This document shows positions 60,150 to 64,000 of a stretch of 64,000 nucleotides of DNA, one piece after another. Location of the stretch: positions 103,493 through 167,492 of the forward strand of contig NZ_BMRI01000005.1 in assembly GCF_014648555.1 (NCBI RefSeq). The letters are read 5' to 3'. The notes beneath the pieces were generated by a model, which saw nothing but the letters and a program-made list of their open reading frames with translations, did not search any database and was not told the DNA's origin. The position numbers and the translations under genes were made by a program. Position 1 is the stretch's first letter; every line of letters begins with the position of its first letter. Source of the stretch: Kitasatospora griseola (GTDB lineage Bacteria; Actinomycetota; Actinomycetes; Streptomycetales; Streptomycetaceae).

Positions 60150-61145
60150 TCAGTCCCAGAGCGCGCCGAACGCCAGCAACTCCTTGCGGTACTCGATCCG
60201 CTCCACCCACTCGTCCGGCCAGGCGCCCTCGCCGTGACGGGCGCCGGCGAACGCACCGGCCAGGCAGGCCAGCGAGTCGGAGTCGCCGGAGGAGACGGCG
60301 GCCCGGCGGACGGCGGCGACCGGGTCGTCGGGCAGCAGCAGGAAGCAGAGCAGCGCGGTGGCGAACGCCTCCTCGGCGACCCAGCCCTCCCCCGTCCGCT
60401 CGCAGGGATCGGCGTCCACTTCGCCCGCGGCGAGGGCGGAGTCGAGCCGGTCGAGGGCCAGCAGGCACTCGTCCCAGCCGCGGGCGATAAACGCCTCCGG
60501 CGAGCCGAAGTGGTCCCGGGAGGCGAGGTCGCCGAGCCAGAACTCGTCGTAGCGGGTGCGCTGTTCGTGAGCGTGGGCGCGCAGCCGGGCGGGCAGCTCG
60601 GCCGGGTCGACGCCCTGGGCGAGCCAGCGGACGGTGAACGCGGTGAGTTCGCTGGCGGCCAGCGCCGTCGGGTGGCCGTGGGTGAGGCCTGACTGCAGCT
60701 GGGACGCGCCGGACACCTGCCGGTCCGTCAACTCCCGGACCAGGCCGAGCGGGGCGACCCGCATGTTGGCCCCGCAGCCCTTGGAACCGATGTCGGACGC
60801 GTCCTGCCAGGGCCGGCCGGTGGACAGCCGGAAGCAGGACCGCAGGCAGGTCATGCCGGGGGCCCGATTGTTGTCCGGGGAGCGCCACCAGTCCACGAAC
60901 TCCTCGCGCAGCGGCAGTTCGAGGCGCAGCGGGACGAGCGGGCCCTCGGCGAGGCCGGTGCGCAGGGCACGGGCGAGCGCCAACGTCATCTGGGTGTCGT
61001 CGGTGACCTGGGCCTTCTTCGGCAGCGGGAGCTGCCGCCACTGGGGGCTGAGCAGCCCGATCTCGTCCAGGTTCAGGAACTCGGTGCGCTTTCCCAGAGC
61101 ATCGCCGATCGCCAGCCCCAGCATCGCCCCTGTCGCCCGCCCCAT
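60150..61145 (-). CDS. ADP-ribosylglycohydrolase (DraG/ARH family), copy 2
   Basis: 331 aa, from ATG at 61145. Metal-site motifs intact: VTDDTQMTLALA and VSSGDSDSLACLAGA. GAMLGLAIGDALGKRTEFLN opens the fold and SKGCGANMRVAPLGL and THGHPTALAA match copy 1 (SKGCGTVMRSAPFGL, THGHPTGYLA). Overall divergence from copy 1 is large, so this is not a recent duplication. Last gene of a minus-strand set with a P450 14 bp upstream. Target unknown. Confidence 0.92.
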   Translation of the reverse strand: MGRATGAMLGLAIGDALGKRTEFLNLDEIGLLSPQWRQLPLPKKAQVTDDTQMTLALARALRTGLAEGPLVPLRLELPLREEFVDWWRSPDNNRAPGMTCLRSCFRLSTGRPWQDASDIGSKGCGANMRVAPLGLVRELTDRQVSGASQLQSGLTHGHPTALAASELTAFTVRWLAQGVDPAELPARLRAHAHEQRTRYDEFWLGDLASRDHFGSPEAFIARGWDECLLALDRLDSALAAGEVDADPCERTGEGWVAEEAFATALLCFLLLPDDPVAAVRRAAVSSGDSDSLACLAGAFAGARHGEGAWPDEWVERIEYRKELLAFGALWD

Positions 61146-61159
61146 GACCCGTGCCCCTC

Positions 61160-62371
61160 TCAGACCTCGACCAGCAGTTCCTTGAGTCCGCGGATCACGT
61201 AGCCGGGGTTCCACTCGGGTTCGCGCACCAGCGTCAGCCCGGGGGCCTTGCGGAGCAGCGCGCCGTAGGACTCGGTGAGTTCGAGTCTGGCAAGCGGAGC
61301 GCCGAGACAGAAGTGAATTCCGGCGCCGAAGGTGATGTGCGCGTTGTCGGAGCGGCCCAGGTCGAGCCGGTCGGGGTCGGCGAACCGCTCCGGGTCGCGG
61401 TTGGCGGAGCCGAACAGCAGCGCCACCTCCGCGCCGCGCGGGATCCGTACGGTGCCGACCTCGATGTCCTCCAGCACCCAGCGCTCGAACATCTGCAGCG
61501 GGGTGTCGTAGCGCATCAGCTCTTCGATGGCGGTGGGCAGCAGTTCGTCCACCGCGCCGCGCAGCCGGGCGAGTTCGCCGGGGTTGCGGAGCAGCGCCCA
61601 CCAGCCGTTGCCGGTGGTGTTGACGGTCGCCTCGTGGCCCGCGTTCAGCAGCAGCACGCAGGTGGAGATCATCTCCTGCTCGCTGAGCACCTGCCCGTCC
61701 TCGGCGGCCTGGGCCAGCGCGCTGATCAGGTCGGCGCCGGGCTGCTCGCGCCGACGGCGGATCAGCTCCCGCAGGTAGCCGGAGAATTCGAGGCTGGCGG
61801 TGACCGCCCGGCGGGCCGTCTCCTCGTCCGGGTTGAGTTCGAACATCCCGGTGATGTCGGACGACCAGGGCCGCAGCAGGTGCCGGTCCGACTCCGGGAC
61901 GCCCAGCATCTCGGCGATCACCGCGACCGGCAGCGGCTCCGCGACCTTCGCGATCAGGTCGCCGCCGCCGTCGGCGAGCAGCCCGTCGACCAGCTCGCCG
62001 GCGAGGCGCTGCACGGTCGGGCGCAGCGACTCCACCATGCGCGGGGTGAACGCCTTGGACACCAGCCGCCGGATCCGGGTGTGGTCGGGGCCCTCCAGGT
62101 CCAGCAGGCCGTAGTCGTTCAGGGTGTGGAACGGCTCGTGCGCCGGGTTCGGCGCGGGCTGCCCGAACTCCTCGTGGCTGAATCGGTGCGTGAACGTACG
62201 GCCCAACCGTCGGTCCCGCAGCAGCGCGTTGACGTCCGCGTACCGGGAGACCAGCCACTGGTCGCTCGGCTCGAAGTGGACGACCGGCGACTGCTCGCGC
62301 AGCGCCGCGTACGCCGGGTACGGGTGGGCCACGAACTCGGCCGACCACGGGTCGAAGGCATCGATCGCCAT
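61160..62371 (-). CDS. Cytochrome P450
   Basis: 403 aa bacterial class I P450. Heme-ligand loop FGAGIHFCLGAPLAR with Cys355; I-helix AGHEAT (244-249); K-helix EELMR with the ExxR pair E284/R287; FERWVLEDIEVGTVRIPRG and FGSANRDPERFADPDRLDLGR are typical. It would need ferredoxin and reductase partners, none of which lie nearby. Substrate unknown. ATG at 62371 with a GGGAGAG site. It sits between the sirtuin and the second glycohydrolase in one strand order. Confidence 0.95.
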   Translation of the reverse strand: MAIDAFDPWSAEFVAHPYPAYAALREQSPVVHFEPSDQWLVSRYADVNALLRDRRLGRTFTHRFSHEEFGQPAPNPAHEPFHTLNDYGLLDLEGPDHTRIRRLVSKAFTPRMVESLRPTVQRLAGELVDGLLADGGGDLIAKVAEPLPVAVIAEMLGVPESDRHLLRPWSSDITGMFELNPDEETARRAVTASLEFSGYLRELIRRRREQPGADLISALAQAAEDGQVLSEQEMISTCVLLLNAGHEATVNTTGNGWWALLRNPGELARLRGAVDELLPTAIEELMRYDTPLQMFERWVLEDIEVGTVRIPRGAEVALLFGSANRDPERFADPDRLDLGRSDNAHITFGAGIHFCLGAPLARLELTESYGALLRKAPGLTLVREPEWNPGYVIRGLKELLVEV

Positions 62372-62431
62372 GGAGCTCTCTCCCTGCTCGTCAGATCGCC
62401 ATCGTATGCCGTCCGACCTGCGGGTTTACCC

Positions 62432-63181
62432 TCAGCCCCGGGCCAGGTCGCCGCTCACCAGCCGCTGCACCAGCTTCGGCAGCGCCTCCGAGATCGGCTC
62501 ACGGACCACCTCGTGCGCCGCCCAGTCCCACGGCGTGGGCTCGCCGTTGACGACGATCAGCCGGGCGTCGTTCTCCAACGCGATCCGCGGCAGCAGCGCC
62601 GCCGGATGCACCTGGAGCGAACTGCCCACTGCCAGGAACACCTGACACCCCTTGGCGATCGCGTCCGCCTTCACCAGCACCATTTCGTCCAGCGCCTCGC
62701 CGAACATCACGGTGCGCGGCCGCAGCACCCCACCGCAATCGGCACACGCCGGGTCGTCCTCCCCCGCCGCGACCCGCTCCAGCGCCGCCGCCATCGGACC
62801 GACCGCCCGGCACCCGACGCACTGCACCTCGGCGGCCGTCCCGTGAAGCTCGATCACCTTCCGGACGGGCAACCCCGCCGCCTGGTGCAGGCCGTCCACG
62901 TTCTGCGTCAGCACCCGCATCGGCACGCCCGCCCGCTCCAGCTCGACCAGCGCCCGATGCCCCGCGTTCGGCTTCGCCCCGACCGCGCCGGCATCCCGCC
63001 GCATCAGCCAGGACCGGCGCCGCACCTCGGTGCTCGCCAGGTACGGGCCGATCGTCACCAGCTCCTGCGCACTCGGATCACGCTGCCAAAGCCCCTGCGG
63101 GCCACGGTAGTCGGGAATCCCCGAGTCCGTGGAGATCCCCGCCCCCGTCAACACCGCCACCAGCGGACGCTTCTCGCTCAT
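62432..63181 (-). CDS. Sirtuin, NAD-dependent protein deacylase (Sir2/CobB)
   Basis: 249 aa. Uses NAD+ to remove acyl groups from lysines. Rossmann motifs GAGISTDSGIPDYRG and QNVDGLH, catalytic H113 in LHGT, and a zinc tetrad C121-C124 and C146-C149 are complete; GSSLQVHPAA is also present. ATG at 63181 overlaps the upstream membrane-protein stop by 4 bp. 60 bp before the P450. Its class and substrates cannot be told from sequence; some sirtuins also ADP-ribosylate. Confidence 0.93.
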   Translation of the reverse strand: MSEKRPLVAVLTGAGISTDSGIPDYRGPQGLWQRDPSAQELVTIGPYLASTEVRRRSWLMRRDAGAVGAKPNAGHRALVELERAGVPMRVLTQNVDGLHQAAGLPVRKVIELHGTAAEVQCVGCRAVGPMAAALERVAAGEDDPACADCGGVLRPRTVMFGEALDEMVLVKADAIAKGCQVFLAVGSSLQVHPAALLPRIALENDARLIVVNGEPTPWDWAAHEVVREPISEALPKLVQRLVSGDLARG

Positions 63182-63759
63182 GCCCCGGACGGTACGGCCC
63201 GCAGCCGGTTCTGACCACCCGTTATCACCGGCCAGAACGCCGCCAGGTACAGCGCCGCACCGACCGGCATGAAGTCCAACGACGCCCCCATCAGCACCGT
63301 GCCCACCAGCAGCAGCACCGGGCTCCACCAGCGCACCACCCCGCGCACCGTCAGCCGCACCAGCAGCGCCAGCAGGCCCACGTACAGCATCATCGGCACC
63401 ACCGTGTACACCACCGGCAGCACACCCGGCACCGACTGCACCCGATCGAACAGCTCCGAACGCGCCGCGTAGTCCTGCGAGACCGCGTTCGCGTACAGGT
63501 CGATGCTGCTCTGCGCGAGCCCGGACAGCACCCCCGCGAGACCCGCCCCCAACCAGACCCGGCCCCAGACGCCGCCCGCACCGCCCAGACGCCACAGCTC
63601 CACCATGCCGAGACCCATCAGCACCATCCCCGCGAACAGCGCGACATGCCCGATCGTCCACCCCGGCCCCACCCCCCGCGAGCCCGGCACCAGCCGCACC
63701 GCCCCGTACACCGCCAGCAGCCCCGCCGCCCATCCCAACGCCCGACGCCCCGTGACCAT
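63178..63759 (-). CDS. Multi-pass membrane protein, function unknown
   Basis: 193 aa with about six hydrophobic segments (for example LGWAAGLLAVYGAVRLVPGS, IGHVALFAGMVLMGLGMVEL, YTVVPMMLYVGLLALLVRLT). ATG at 63759 was chosen for its AAGGGG site and because the membrane topology begins there; the upstream in-frame extension is Arg/Ser-rich and unconvincing. It overlaps the sirtuin start by 4 bp (ATGA), so the two are coupled. No family recognised. Confidence 0.75.
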   Translation of the reverse strand: MVTGRRALGWAAGLLAVYGAVRLVPGSRGVGPGWTIGHVALFAGMVLMGLGMVELWRLGGAGGVWGRVWLGAGLAGVLSGLAQSSIDLYANAVSQDYAARSELFDRVQSVPGVLPVVYTVVPMMLYVGLLALLVRLTVRGVVRWWSPVLLLVGTVLMGASLDFMPVGAALYLAAFWPVITGGQNRLRAVPSGA

Positions 63760-63892
63760 CGCCCAACCCCTTTGCGTGAGTGCCCTTTTCGACACCCGCA
63801 ACCCTGCCGCGACGGCCTGCGGCGCGACTCCCCCGCGACGGTGAAACGCGGGACTCCCCCGTAGGGACGAGGACAGCAGGTGGGCGCGAAAA

Positions 63893-63920
63893 CAGGGGCG
63901 CGGGGAACTGCGCGACAAGC
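63893..63920. repeat. Dispersed GC repeat, intact copy
   Basis: CAGGGGCGCGGGGAACTGCG and CGACAAGC. This is the most complete copy in the window of a short intergenic repeat seen also at 9222-9246 and, split, at 27194-27248. Confidence 0.65.
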
Positions 63921-63930
63921 GCACACCTGT

Positions 63931-63981
63931 CCGCAAGGTCGCGATCAATGGCAAGTCATTGCCCGCTTCGCGACCTTGCGG
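63931..63981. terminator. Large nested hairpin near the right edge
   Basis: Perfect 13-bp arms CCGCAAGGTCGCG (63931-63943) and CGCGACCTTGCGG (63969-63981). Inside the 25-nt loop GGCAA-N4-TTGCC (63950-63963) forms a second stem. Probably a terminator of a gene beyond the window, or a structured element; it follows the GC repeat by 10 bp. Confidence 0.65.
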
Positions 63982-64000
63982 TCGGGTGCCTTCCGCTGCG

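Noticed and set aside
60150-62348. 732-codon frame joining a P450-region shadow to the ADP-ribosylglycohydrolase
   Set aside because: The part upstream of ATG 61145 is the P450 gene in another frame; the glycohydrolase fold begins at MGRATGAMLGLAIGD.

Overview
The window is very GC-rich chromosomal DNA from a member of the Streptomycetaceae (Streptomyces, Kitasatospora or a close relative). The case rests on gene order, third-position GC bias, frequent GTG starts, HrdB-type promoters, double CIRCE control of groES-groEL, alpha-operon organisation without rpsD between rpsK and rpoA, and long acidic or alanine-rich tails on S9, L17 and S3. No tRNA, rRNA, insertion sequence, prophage or CRISPR array is visible.

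Layout. 1-1786: 5' part of groEL, groES and their CIRCE-regulated promoter (minus strand). 1855-12730: a methyltransferase, a lipoprotein deacetylase and a long minus-strand housekeeping stretch, comprising the tRNA t6A genes tsaD, tsaB and tsaE with rimI, alr, the NAD(P)HX repair gene nnr and acpS. This stretch is interrupted by a plus-strand, apparently dead L,D-transpeptidase-like gene and a 62-aa ORF behind an iron box. 12787-15734: divergent glmS and coaA. 15967-22502: an accessory-looking polysaccharide locus of two convergent units, GT2 synthase plus GH26-like protein facing a Pro/Gln-rich membrane protein, a second GH26-like protein and a GT39-like membrane protein. 22695-27088: glmM, rpsI-rplM and an ABC-F ATPase. 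27265-45203: the S10, spc and alpha ribosomal operons read on the minus strand from rpsJ to truA, with secY, adk, map, infA and rpoA, and an mscL gene lodged between map and infA. 45598-46808: an ECF sigma factor with a partner membrane protein. 46986-51370: the str operon (rpsL, rpsG, fusA, tuf). 51689-54883: a DUF1707 membrane protein and an ABC exporter. 54966-63759: a membrane-anchored Ser/Thr kinase, a DUF2786 protein, two ADP-ribosylglycohydrolases, a VWA protein, a P450, a sirtuin and a membrane protein.

How it fits together. Most of the window is growth machinery: ribosome assembly, translation factors, protein export, cell-wall precursor supply (GlmS, GlmM, Alr) and cofactor supply (CoaA, AcpS, Nnr). 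Perfect or near-perfect hairpins mark transcription-unit ends after rplO, rpsK, rpoA, rplQ, adk, map, rpsI and tuf, so the ribosomal block is probably several nested units rather than one.

Most interesting points: the convergent GT2/GH26/GT39 polysaccharide locus; a kinase whose N-terminal membrane half resembles a YidC/Oxa1 insertase; the two convergent operons pairing ADP-ribosylglycohydrolases with VWA and sirtuin genes; the iron-box-controlled small ORF; structured leaders and spacers in the ribosomal operons; and REP-like palindromes, one of them inside a reading frame.
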